NCBI GenBank assembly: GCA_016648135.1
Contig: JADDOH010002604.1
Location: 83,175 to 147,174, forward strand
Origin: Agrypnia vestita
Taxonomy: Eukaryota > Arthropoda > Insecta > Trichoptera > Phryganeidae
Direction: 5' to 3'
Length of the DNA: 64,000 nt
The position numbers and the translations under genes were made by a program. Each line of letters begins with the position of its first letter. The first letter of the stretch is position 1. Shown piece by piece: positions 13,201 through 22,049 of the stretch. The notes beneath the pieces are model-generated. The model saw nothing but the letters and a program-made list of their open reading frames with translations. It made no database searches and was not told the DNA's origin.

Positions 13201-16200
13201 GCGGACCACTAATAGGATTTTTTAGTGTTCAATATATTGACAGAAATTTTTAGACTACCACTTTGACGACTGCTGCTCTAGATTATATCTAAATAATCTA
13301 CCAATTTTTTATTAAATCTGGAATATACTTTTAATTTTTTTTTTAAGAACACACATTTTATTACGAAGTTGCAATTTTTGTATGTATATTTATTTTTGTG
13401 TTTCACAGAATAGAGAAATTATTGAAAATACTTTTCAAGATGCCGTGTCAACAGCTTCAAGTGTAAAACCAACAGATTGTGTCACTTCAGCTTATAAGCT
13501 GGAGCTTCTCGCAAAGTTTCCTAATCATCTCTTGCCTGTCCTTCATGAAAAATTACAAGACAGGTGACTTTTTATTTTAATTTTTAATGTTATAATACGC
13601 CATGCGGACCAATTACTATTGAAAATATCACATAGATATACATATTGTGACCTCACCGGGAATGGGAATGGAACCTTGATCTCCTGGTAAGAGAAGTCAT
13701 GCCTGATGAACTACGAGGGTCAATTTATTTATTTATTTATTGTTTTTTTTTTATCTAATATTTACCAGTATGAGCCTAGATAACTGCTCAAAATCTCAAA
13801 ATTAATACATGCTTTGATTTCGATTTTGGATTGCTAAACACAGCACACAACAAATTTAAACACAAAAAATTTTCAACTTGTGAACATAATCATTAATTTC
13901 CCGTTTTCATACATTTTATAATTTGTTAAAGTTTCCAAACAATTTTTTTTTTATTTTGCGTAAATTTCATGCTCGAAAGTTAGAAAACCGGTACATACAT
14001 TTGAAACTCCACCCAGCTTCATGAATCTTGATCTTCCAAAAATGGTATATTACGCACTCTGTCAAAGTATTTTCAGCTACGCCAAGTGTGCATGGGTTGG
14101 TGCGGCCCCAACTATATTAGACCCTTCAATAAAGTCTCAGAAATGGGTTATATGTGTAACAAACAAGAAACCATCTGAAGACCCTCAAGTGCTTGACACA
14201 AACGGCTATACATTTTCGTCGTTGATACTCCATGGTGACTACATATATTATTCAGTATCCACAAGTGTTAAACTTTTGCACTGACACTTTTAATAAATTC
14301 ACATGTTCGTAAATTAAAATATGTCCTTCCATATCCATTTCACGGTACGTACCTAAACATTTTAATTTAAAAATTAATAAGTTCCTAGTACCTACTTACT
14401 CAAAGGACAATGCTGGGCAACTGTTTTCTATAAAAATAAATGTTAAAATTTAATTTTTTTCTTCCTTTCCAGTGAATTGTATAGCGAGAGTACTATTAGT
14501 TGTCACTTTTTTATTTTCAGGGCAGAAGTTCCGTATGAAGTACAATACACAATCATTAAACTGCTCGTGAAGAATCTATCCAGTGAAATGGACGTTGCTC
14601 GGGATAATATTTTATTGGCAGCCGCCAAAGGTCCCTTATATGGATTACTTTACTGCATTGGACATTTATTGAAAAACGTGGATTTCAGGTAAGGAACAAT
14701 TAATTCTATAAAATATTACAGCTTAATTGAAATTGATACAATATACATGAAAATTCAGATCAAGTTATTTATTTCAAAACTATCAGAAAGCAATCGGCAC
14801 GGCACTACCCGTGTGTTTTGGCCGCTGCACGATCATAAGTTAATAATTACGTTGTCAAAATTATTGTCTTTGAAATTTATTACATTATTAATTGTAATCA
14901 CAATGCAAGCCACACAGAACCACACTTATGCTGTTTTTAATAATTATTATTTTAAACTTCCTTTATGTATTTTAGATGCTGTTTTAAATTAAATGACATA
15001 CTTATTTTAGCCAGTGATTTTTATATGTTCCCTCATGAAATATTGTCACACTCTACACAAAATACTATGTGCATTGATAAAATCAATAATCTTTAAAATG
15101 TCTCCTTAAATTTCTTCAAAAAATTCATGACACTTCGCAAGAAATGAACAAATTGTTAAGATTTTAAATAGGTGTACCTATCTTGACCTGTATACACTAA
15201 GCATTCTTTGGGACAACTTTTCAAAACATTTTACAGCTCCTATTGTTTATTTTATGGTTAAGCTAAAAACCATCCCTTACATATTCATTTTAGACTCTGA
15301 CAGAAAAAATCTGTTAAAAATTTGTTGCGTAGTAGTATTTTATTATTTAGTATCAGTACTAATGTTGCCTCTAAAGATAATGGGTATCCCCATTGTAAGC
15401 ACTTAGGCTTGCATATTATTGCTCAACAATGGATTAAAACTTAGTGTTTTAAATAAATTATGTAGCTGTGATACTTAATATGTATTTATTCTCAGCAAGT
15501 AAAAAAAAATATATGGTAATTAATTAATAATTATCAGTAAAAAACTATTGATAATTCGATTAATCTGAAAGTAAATTTAAGTTATATTATTGTTAGATTT
15601 GGCTTTTACATTGTATAGATTATTCATGATGATCATTAAAATGGATGAAAAACATACATGTGAAGTTTAATACTTCACCTATCGATGAGAGATTCTGATT
15701 CTCTCGAAAATCGGTTAGCAAAATATAATTGAACTTAAGTAGAGATAACGTAGTTTATAATGTTTTTTTAATATGTTCTAAGAACACAATTATTGGATTT
15801 TATTCATAGAAAGATAATCATTAACTAAGATAAAATATAGATGTCTCACAGAGACAAATCTATTTGTATGGGAAAGGATGTATGAAAGGCTTTATTGGGC
15901 GTTTACAGGGTTTACGACCTGAAGCCAGCCTTAAGACAGGTTGTAAGTCCTATAAAGACTTCCATACACACTTTTCCATATAAATAACTTCATCTTTGTG
16001 AGGCATCTATAATTTATCTTGATTAACATTGTTTATGTTTTCCATCAATTTTAATAATAAATTAAAATTGTTTAACAGTAAAAACACAAATTCCTTCTGT
16101 ATTATATAATATATGATTACCCATTTTGCTTGTAGAATCATTGCGTCAAGCAACCATTGGTCTTTGCTGATATGTCAGTTGATCAGGATGTCATTCGAAG

Positions 16201-19200
16201 TAAATGAGATTGTGGCTCCAATTGTAAACAACTCTTCACCTGAAGGACATCTGCCAATGGATTTTAATCCTGGCACAACCCATGTTGAAGGTAATGGAGT
16301 GCAACTTGATTGCGGGAGAAAGGTTACGGCGCAAATGGTGCTACTGTGTGCATGGAGATCAGTTAAAGAGGTTAGCTACGAAATACAAGTACTAAAATAC
16401 TAATTTTCAATTTTTTTCTGTATTTTTTAATTTCTAAATACTTCTATTGTCTATTGGCATTATACTATATTTACCTGCACTGGGAATGCTCTCAAATCCT
16501 TTCAATAACTGTATTATAATTAGGGATGGGCGTTGAATGGACGGACTAGTTGAAATCAACCGTTGACTTGCATCAACGCATCGACGGTTTACGTTTATCG
16601 CATGGACTAGTTGAATTCGTAAACGGTGGACGGCGTACCCCGCGTACGGTGGACGATTCGAGATTCAACATGCAAAGCAACGAGCGAGAGCAAGACAAAA
16701 CATCTCCGTTTATATCTCTCTCATCTCTCGCTGCCGACTTGTAGACGCCATAGACGGCTCGACGGGTAATTTCATTCCAACTCTAAAGTACACCATCATA
16801 GGGTGCAGATCTGTGTACACGAACTATGACAGAGATTTGAAATTTAAATGCATGCGTAGGGAGAGATAGTCTTAATAAGCTATTATCTATTATTTTTTAC
16901 TTGATTTTTTGCGAAGTGCACGTGCGACGTTTCGGTGAATTCCCAATTTTACGCTGTATAAAATAAAACAATTCTGTTTAATTATTTTATTTTTTATTAA
17001 ACTATTATTAATTAACAGGCCGGCTAGATAGATTCTAAAATCAATATTTTATTCGATCGATCTCGACTTCTCATATCTACCTGAAAAGGGATGGTAAAAT
17101 TTAATTATTGTGTTATTTCGTTACTTTTCAACTTTAGTACATAAATGATAAACAAACTTGTAGGGAATAAAATTGTCTATACCTAACTATGGTCCTCATT
17201 CAGCAGTCCAACATTAATTATTATATATATAATGTGGTTTCCCAAATATTTTAGTTTTTTTTAAATAAAAGCTTTTTTGCGTTGCTCTGAAAAGAGTATA
17301 TATTTTATTAGCAAAAGAACATAATATTTCATATTAAAATTTAAAAATAATAAAAGTACACACCTGAAAAGAGAAACAACATTTAAAGCTATTATTTTAT
17401 ATTAGAAACTTTCTCCATAGCTCGATTGTCAGTTGTTTGTGAAAGAATTTTCACACAAATTTAAACATTCCCTTTTAACAATTCAAATTAAATGAAGATC
17501 AGTAGGTACCTACCGATCTTCATTTACATATATGTAATATAATCTTGAACTTAGGTTTAATTAATTTTTATTAAAAATTCCCTATTTTCAACTTTATAGA
17601 TAAAAAATAAATCTATTATTATTTTGTTTGCACCACTTTTTATTGGTTTTTTACATGTTTCGGGAACAATGTTCCTTTTCTCAGATTGAGCCTTAAACTA
17701 AAGTTGACAAATAATACAGATATATTTATTTATTAATAATTTCACCACAAAGTGAAAGCCTGACTTTGAAAGATGTATTCCTCAATAAATTTCTAGATAA
17801 TATCTCAAATGTAAAGTATTTTTAAATTATGTACCGACAAAGGTTGAGCCGTCGAGCAGCGGCGCGTCGAACCGTAGACAGTTGACCATCATCCCGATGT
17901 TTAGATAGAACGTCCACGACGTCCGCGTAACGAAGTTGACGCATCAACTAGTTGACGAATTCAACTAATTGATGAATTCAACTAGTTGATCGTCTCGTCG
18001 ATGGACGGACGTGGACGGTCTCGTTTCGTCGACGGTAAATACGTCGACGACCCATCCCTAATTATAATAGTTCAATATTTATTAGTGGACCAAATAATTA
18101 AAAATATACTACAGGTTGTTTATTCTAAGTTATTTATTTGATATTATTACAGTTTCATTTATTTTTAAGGTCTCTTTACTGCTTGGTGAAATCTCGAATA
18201 GAGCTGTTATTATTGAAAAGAATTTTGAGGATAATACAGGTGTAGAAGAAAATCCCGCAACGGGAACAATCAGCGAGAAGATGGTTATGGAAATTGGTGA
18301 TCATTTCACTTCTTTACTTTCCGAAACAAAACATCGCGGTGCATTTGAGCAGGCTTATTTAGGCTTCTCCAAATTGTGTTCTAGGTGAGATTTTTTTTTG
18401 TGCCAATGATTAATTATGTATGTAATTAGAAATATTCATTCTAGTTGTTTTCAGATTACAATGAATAATTATTATACATTCAATTTTATATTTTTGATGT
18501 TTGCAACATTGACTAATTTAATATTGACAGTTTTTTTTATCATACTGGTCTTACATACACTGACTAATCGGTTAGTGAATGTCTGTCCAGGTGAAGATGT
18601 AGAAGTATTAGAACCGGTTTATATTGTAATCAACGTGGTTTGTTATTGTTTAAATTAATAAACATATTATTCTTTTTCCTTCATCCACAAAACATTTTTT
18701 TACTATACGATTAGTTATTTATTATTTTGATTTAGATTATGGAAATGCAATTCTGATACATTGCACAGTCTTCCACGCATCTGGTTAGATGAATTAATAA
18801 CTGCCATTGCTTCGGGGGACACCAAGAATTCTAAACTCTGTGCCACGAGACGGAGTGCTGGAGTACCTTTCATGGTTCAGGTGTGTATCAGCATTGTTTC
18901 CACTCATAAAGTGTTTCAAAGATGCCGGTGTACTCTGAGTAAAAGAGTATGTCTTCTAAGTGTTCCATGATCGCGATTCTCGAATGATTAAATTCAAGCT
19001 GAACCAATCAATCATTTTATATAATTCCTCATATAAATTTAACTTGTTTTTAGGCCCTTGTGACTACAGAACTACAAGTTAGTGGAAGCCCACAGTGTTT
19101 CCAAAAATGTATGTCTATTCTCTTGCATCTAGCAACATTTGAGAATGTTTCACGTAAATCCGATGTTTGTGTTGAAACACGCACACACTGCCTCAATATT

Positions 19201-21539
19201 TTGCGTGCTTTATATAGACATACAGCTTTAGGCGAGTATGTCAATCCATATGTTGCAGATGGATTGATGACTGCTATCACCGGATTTAATGGTGCCACTT
19301 GGGCGGTAAGTTTGTTTTATGTTTATTCTTATACATTACGTAATAAATATTATTTTATTTATGAAATTCAATGTTCACCGTGTTTTCTAGGAAAGAAACT
19401 CATCGACGTTACTGTTCAGCAGCCTAATGACCCGAATATTTGGTGTACAGAGAACCAAGGATACTGAGGAGTTATGTATCAGAAACCGCATGACTGGCAG
19501 AATATTCTTTCTGCGGTATCCAAAATTATATGATTTCATACTTGTAAGTTTTTTCCTAACCAACTGTACATTCTGTTTTGCACATTTGTTGTGCTCTGTT
19601 AAATCTTGACCAGTCTTATTGAATTTCCATATTTGTTTTGCAGAAAGAACTCAGTGATGTAAATGAAAATATTGATAGCAAAGATTTCTTAAAACCTTCC
19701 CTGTATCCAGTTTTGCTGCTACTAGCAAGACTCTACCCCTCGTCGCTAGAAGGGACCGACTCAAACTTACAGGTTATTTTATCTAGTTTTTATTCATTGT
19801 AAAAAAAAAAATATTTTTGTTTTATTATTTATATACAATTTTCAAATTTTTTCAGCTTGTGGTGTACATACCGTATTTGATGACGTGTGCTAAAAGTTGT
19901 GTTCTTAAAACCAGGCAGCTAGCTGCTAAAGCCATGGTACCGCTTATTAGTCATGATAGGTAACTAAAATTTGCAACTATTATCGCTGTACTGTCTCGGA
20001 ATTAATTTAAAATTTTATTTGTATGCCTACCTCAATTAAAATAACGTATATTTTTTAGTCATTTAACAGTGCCTCATAGGTTACCATTAAATTATTTTTC
20101 TTGTATCTATAGAATAATGTTTTTCCAAATTTAGCTATTCTTTCTTCAAATAGACTTTTAAATTACCAATTACTGTGTTATTATTCTGAATTAATTTAAT
20201 GTAAAGCTGAATTATTTAACAAAAAATATGTTTTCAGGTATTATTGCCATTTTGTTATGTTACTGAAGCTCATTTGTGACGAGGACATGAAAACAAATTA
20301 TTGTCATGGGATTTTACTGCAGGTTAGTAAAAATCAAAGCATTAAGATAGTTTCCCATCCCATAACCTTAAAAAATAATTGTTTGTTTTTTTTTTCAATT
20401 GATTCAGCAACATTGTAGATTGACATTTTTTTAAATATTGATTGTATTATTTGTATAAATCTACTTATATTATTTGATTAATTACACCTACATGTTTCGG
20501 AAATACCTTTCCATCGTCAGGGTGTTATATATATTACTATATGAGTAGATTTATACAAATAATACAATAAATATTTTTTAATTATGCTTGTAATAAAAAA
20601 ATGTGTATTTTAAGCCCCATAGTACATGATTTACATTTTTGCTGCCTAGAGAGTCGATTTAATAGTTTTCAAATATTCTTACCAAAATACAGCTTTAATT
20701 CAATTTTATAATGAAAGGTTTATTCGCTGTCAAAGCATTTCTTTAAAAAAAAGTAACTAAATGCAAATTGAATTTCACATATTTAAAGCCTAAACAAAAA
20801 AGCTTCATTTATTTATCTAAAACAAAAATAGAAAAAAATTGTCTATTGTTCTCTGTTTATTATTCTTAGATATAATGAGTCTTAATCATAAACTAAACAA
20901 TAAATAATAATTTAATAAACATTCAGAGATACAACAAAAAATAACACCACCTTTTGGGAGCAAAATAAACATCTGAAGTAAATATGTATGTACATATGTA
21001 TATGAAATGTCATAAATCATCATGCATTTAAAATGTGACCAGAACATGGCATAACGCATTTTATAGTCTAATTATTATTATTTATTTGTTTACAATATAA
21101 TGGAGCACCATGACTGTACACAGATATGTATATCAGTTAATAAGAATAGGTATATTGTTTGATTTGTTTGTCACAATATTTTTATTAACAGTGATCATGT
21201 TAAAGAATAATGTGGCATTTCTAATTATCAAAAGTGTATGTACTGATATCATTTTAGCACATAATCAGAATCACAAACGAAAATGAAAAATATTTTTATA
21301 ACTTTTTAGTATTTTATGAATCAACATTATAAATTAAATACATTTTTAATTTTTTTGTTTTAGCTAACTAAATTACTACAATGCATCCCTGAAACCTTAA
21401 AAATGGAACAATTTGACATGACTGAATTAGCAAGTCTCTTAGGAGGCAGTATGTGGATTCTCTCAAAAATATATGGTAACCAACCTTGTTTTGTTACTGC
21501 AGAAGCCTATGTTCAAATGGTGTTGCTTCTTATAAACAG
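1294..21539 (+). CDS. THADA: THADA homologue (tRNA 2'-O-methylation partner / HEAT-repeat protein), 23 exons, C-terminus missing
   Basis: Exons: 1294-1402, 1588-1777, 2463-2702, 3434-3698, 4422-4627, 4723-4946, 5152-5336, 7481-7686, 8382-8592, 9890-10045, 10147-10439, 12430-12550, 13409-13563, 14521-14688, 16136-16370, 18170-18384, 18736-18880, 19054-19305, 19391-19543, 19644-19772, 19856-19959, 20238-20322, 21364-21539. Every junction has GT/AG ends and matching phase, so the frame stays open for about 1,407 codons. Family hallmarks are recognisable: QSPAVRQRI in exon 10, KPTDCVTSAY in exon 13, SSPEGHLPMD and VTAQMVLLCAWRSVKE in exon 15, SKLCATRRSAGVPF in exon 17, TRIFGVQRTKD and NRMTGRIFF in exon 19. 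The yeast relative Trm732 partners the Trm7 methyltransferase for position 32 of tRNA anticodon loops; the Drosophila protein is linked to SERCA and energy storage. Human THADA is about 1,950 aa, so roughly the last quarter is absent. The last exon ends in phase 2 with a good donor, and a DIRS element follows 112 bp later. Confidence 0.93.
1480..1527. repeat. 48-bp perfect palindrome in THADA intron 1
   Basis: The sequence starting AGGTGATAATTTTCG and ending in its exact reverse complement has no mismatch over 24 bp per arm and no spacer; the centre is TAATTA-like. It could extrude a cruciform or, as RNA, form a 24-bp hairpin. It may be the fused termini of a tiny inverted-repeat element. No target duplication was identified. 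Confidence 0.9.
1805..1951. repeat. 77-bp tandem duplication in THADA intron 2
   Basis: Two nearly identical copies (starting GGAATCGAGAAATCGAG at 1805 and 1882) lie head to tail with a 77-bp period. Each contains a shorter ATCGAGAAA iteration and ends GGTGGGAAGCTA. They differ by one or two bases, so the duplication is recent. Confidence 0.85.
3912..4314. mobile_element. MITE family B copy, interrupted by MITE A
   Basis: Left end AATTAAGATAAATTATAGAAGTCTC and right end GAGAGACTTCTATAATTAATCTCAATTAA are inverted repeats of each other; further inward CATATAAAA-like and GGGAAACATGTATG segments also pair. The same termini recur at 15821-16027, and single arms occur at 61605-61700 and 62885-62997. 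No open frame. A second MITE (4017-4161) sits in the middle, giving a nested insertion that dates family B as older. Confidence 0.7.
4017..4161. mobile_element. MITE family A (Harbinger-like), copy 1
   Basis: A 145-bp hairpin element begins GGCCCGGTTGTTTCAAGTTC and ends with a close reverse complement, flanked by TAA on both sides. A 3-bp TAA/TTA duplication is the hallmark of PIF/Harbinger insertions. The arms pair over almost their full length. It is inserted into the centre of a family B MITE within a THADA intron. Confidence 0.75.
5882..6026. mobile_element. MITE family A, copy 2
   Basis: Same 145-bp inverted-repeat element as at 4017-4161, slightly diverged at its left tip (GGCCCAATTG). 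TAA precedes it at 5879-5881 and follows it at 6027-6029; the latter TAA is also the left flank of copy 3. Confidence 0.75.
6030..6173. mobile_element. MITE family A, copy 3, directly abutting copy 2
   Basis: A further copy begins immediately after the shared TAA and is followed by TAA at 6174-6176. Its right arm has diverged (AATTTCAGTTTAAACTC in place of the usual AAATCTATGC part). Two copies sharing one target triplet means that one inserted into the target duplication of the other. From here to exon 8 at 7481 the intron shows no further recognisable feature. Confidence 0.75.
8716..8960 (-). mobile_element. Non-LTR retrotransposon 3' fragment (weak)
   Basis: The stretch TCTCCTCTGGGGTAGGCAGGGAGATTG and its surroundings resemble the degraded 3' end of the LINE family whose better copy lies at 29596-30060 (GTGGGGGTAGGTCAGAGAGGATAGAGCGCCAC). 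In the minus direction it would encode the last residues of the reverse-transcriptase ORF. No long frame survives. Low confidence because only the terminal phrase is shared. Confidence 0.4.
9236..9789. mobile_element. Non-autonomous pogo/Tigger-like element in THADA intron 9
   Basis: Left end CAGTAAAACCCCGTTAAATTG and the inverted right end (CAGTAGAACCTCATTAATTCG when read on the minus strand) are imperfect terminal inverted repeats of a Tc1-pogo type. Internally, 9719-9753 forms a 14-bp perfect stem around CCGCATAATTCAAA. About 554 bp, no transposase frame. The TA duplication expected for the family is clear only on the right side. Confidence 0.6.
10590..10909 (+). mobile_element. Non-LTR retrotransposon 3' coding fragment
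   Basis: A plus-strand frame from about 10613 to the stop at 10907-10909 encodes a short protein with YAPSRSSRHSALFYY, RTNALANSVIPRL and FADNITVYKTKLIQFF, resembling the extreme C-terminus of LINE reverse-transcriptase ORFs. It ends in TAA and is followed by a pyrimidine-rich tandem repeat. It lies in the THADA intron after exon 11 and has no splice logic joining it to THADA. The clade is not certain. Confidence 0.45.
10931..11330. repeat. 110-bp tandem repeat, about 3.5 units
   Basis: ACTACTTAAACTTCTCTTTT recurs at 10931, 11041 and 11151, with an ACACAAATCTATAAGATGTACTTGAAT segment in each unit; period 110 bp, degrading toward the 3' side. Probably expanded from the tail of the preceding LINE fragment. 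Confidence 0.75.
11388..11580 (+). mobile_element. tRNA-derived SINE (family S1), plus strand
   Basis: The head TAGCTTGTTGGTCTTGTGGTTAGGACACTCGCC contains an A-box-like TGTGGTTAGGACACTCG and the B box GGTTCGAACCT, the internal RNA polymerase III promoter. A ~110-bp unrelated body follows, ending GTGTTCGCATCTC and an A-rich tail. A second copy with the same head and body lies on the minus strand at 40196-40378. It is not a functional tRNA: the acceptor stem does not close. Confidence 0.85.
13645..13715 (-). mobile_element. tRNA-derived SINE fragment (family S2)
   Basis: GTGACCTCACCGGGAATGGGAATGGAACC...CTACGAGGGTC matches, with mutations in the B box, the tRNA-like head of the SINE at 46911-47098. 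Only the head remains. Confidence 0.55.
13990..14285 (+). mobile_element. Non-LTR reverse transcriptase fragment (CR1/L2-like)
   Basis: The translation contains PKMVYYALCQSIFSYAKCAW, VGAAPTILDP and KSQKWVICVTNKKPSEDP, a layout typical of the region just after the RT domain in CR1/L2-like LINEs (an S-Y-x-x-C-x-W-G-like motif). The usual WGG has become WVG and the frame soon decays. It is a 5'- and 3'-truncated relic in the intron before THADA exon 14. Confidence 0.6.
14689..15820. other. THADA intron 14, no recognisable gene
   Basis: AT-rich intron. The piece 15660-15790 (TTTAATACTTCAC...CGATGAGAGATTCTGA...AAGTAGAGATAA) is an interspersed repeat (family C) related to copies at 59330-59480 and 59830-59990. 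Nothing else stands out. Confidence 0.5.
15821..16027. mobile_element. MITE family B, uninterrupted copy
   Basis: Left arm TTAACTAAGATAAAATATAG pairs with right arm CTATAATTTATCTTGATTAA; further pairing involves TATGGGAAAGGATGTATG with CATACACACTTTTCCATA. Length about 207 bp, no coding capacity. It shows the full element that is interrupted at 3912-4314. The terminal TTAA may be part of the target duplication, but this is not resolved. Confidence 0.7.
16521..18060. mobile_element. Non-autonomous hAT element, 1,540 bp, with 8-bp target duplication
   Basis: Termini TAGGGATGGGCG and CGACCCATCCCTA are inverted repeats, and the element is bounded by a perfect 8-bp direct duplication ATTATAAT (16513-16520 and 18061-18068), the signature of hAT insertions. 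Subterminal zones are full of repeated ACTAGTTGA/GAATTCAACTAGTTGA and GTCGACG-type motifs, as expected for transposase binding sites. The interior carries no transposase frame but includes a near-palindrome (17488-17523) and a decayed hammerhead-like motif. It lies in THADA intron 15. Confidence 0.88.
17640..17690 (-). ncRNA. Decayed hammerhead-ribozyme-like motif
   Basis: On the minus strand the order CTGAGAA, stem GGAAC-ATT-GTTCC, then CGAAACATGTA matches the hammerhead family seen at 46446, and a similar GTGGTGCAAAC tail follows. The invariant G8 of the CUGANGA box is A, and helix I does not form, so it should be inactive. Confidence 0.5.
20323..21363. other. THADA intron 22 apart from the ribozyme motif
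   Basis: About 1 kb of AT-rich intron without recognisable gene or repeat apart from the antisense hammerhead at 20484-20525, whose tail region (an AATACAATAAATA-type sequence) is duplicated in inverted form around it. Confidence 0.45.
20484..20525 (-). ncRNA. Hammerhead-type ribozyme motif in THADA intron 22 (antisense)
   Basis: Read on the minus strand: helix I strand ACACC, box CTGACGA, one extra T, helix II GGAAA-GGTA-TTTCC, box GAAA, palindromic CATG, then TA, and the returning helix I strand GGTGT. Helix I (5 bp) and helix II (5 bp) are perfect and all invariant core positions are present. Helix III is minimal, as in the hammerheads of Penelope-like elements, which are thought to work best as dimers. 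The single nucleotide between A9 and helix II departs from the textbook core. Confidence 0.7.
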
Positions 21540-21651
21540 GTATGAAAAAAGAAGTTTGAAAAAACTAACCAACTTTGCACAAACCACGTTTTGATCGAGA
21601 TTATGTCAGCCAGTGTCGATACTATTGTATTTTCCATCAGGACCGACGCAT

Positions 21652-21940
21652 AATAAAAGAATTTTACCTTCCATTAAAATTCCTATTTTGTTTCCCTCGA
21701 CGCCTGGAATCCATTATGAGAGAACAGCCTGCTGTTTCGACACTTAGACACGCGTTCCTACCCCCTCTGATTCCCTGTTTGCGACATAATTTATTCCCGC
21801 TGGTATCCCTGTTTCCGGTTATGTCGGCGTAACGGTTTTTCTTTCATATGACTCATAATGCACCAGGTAGGGATTACCTGGATTCCAGGCGTCGAGGGAA
21901 ACAAAATAGGAATTTTAATGGAAGGTAAAATTCTTTTATT
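21652..21940. repeat. Perfect 62-bp inverted repeat at the DIRS left end
   Basis: 21652-21713 (AATAAAAGAATTTTACC...CTGGAATCCA) is an exact reverse complement of 21879-21940. The 165-bp loop holds the terminal inverted repeat, including ACGCGTTCCTACCCCCTCTG. A third partial copy of the CGACGCCTGGAATCCATTATGAGA phrase follows at 21952-21980. The structure suggests an internal complementary region or an aberrant end duplicated in inverted form. Confidence 0.85.
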
Positions 21941-22049
21941 TTGTGTTCCGTCTCGACGCCTGGAATCCATTATGAGAGATCTGTTTGTTATCACCTGGTG
22001 ACCTAGTGGTTCGACGTTATATGTGACTGCCTATATTGGCGTAAAGAGA

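Larger units (their letters stand above)
16136..19543 (+). other. THADA: DUF2428 core of THADA (exons 15-19)
   Basis: These five exons encode roughly residues 910-1243 of the model and contain the family's most conserved block. In order they show SSPEGHLPMD, the VTAQMVLLCAWRSVKE helix, RGAFEQAYLGFSKL, the SKLCATRRSAGVPF segment, LRALYRHTALGEYVNPYVAD and TRIFGVQRTKD. The spacing matches vertebrate THADA except that the acidic linker between SSPEGHLPMD and VTAQMV is much shorter (about 30 residues). The intron between exons 15 and 16 holds a 1,540-bp hAT element. Confidence 0.85.

Noticed and set aside
12970..13290. Possible hAT-like element (ACTAGTAGTCTGATCTG... to ...GACTGCTGCTCTAGA)
   Set aside because: End similarity is weak, and no target duplication or coding remnant could be found.
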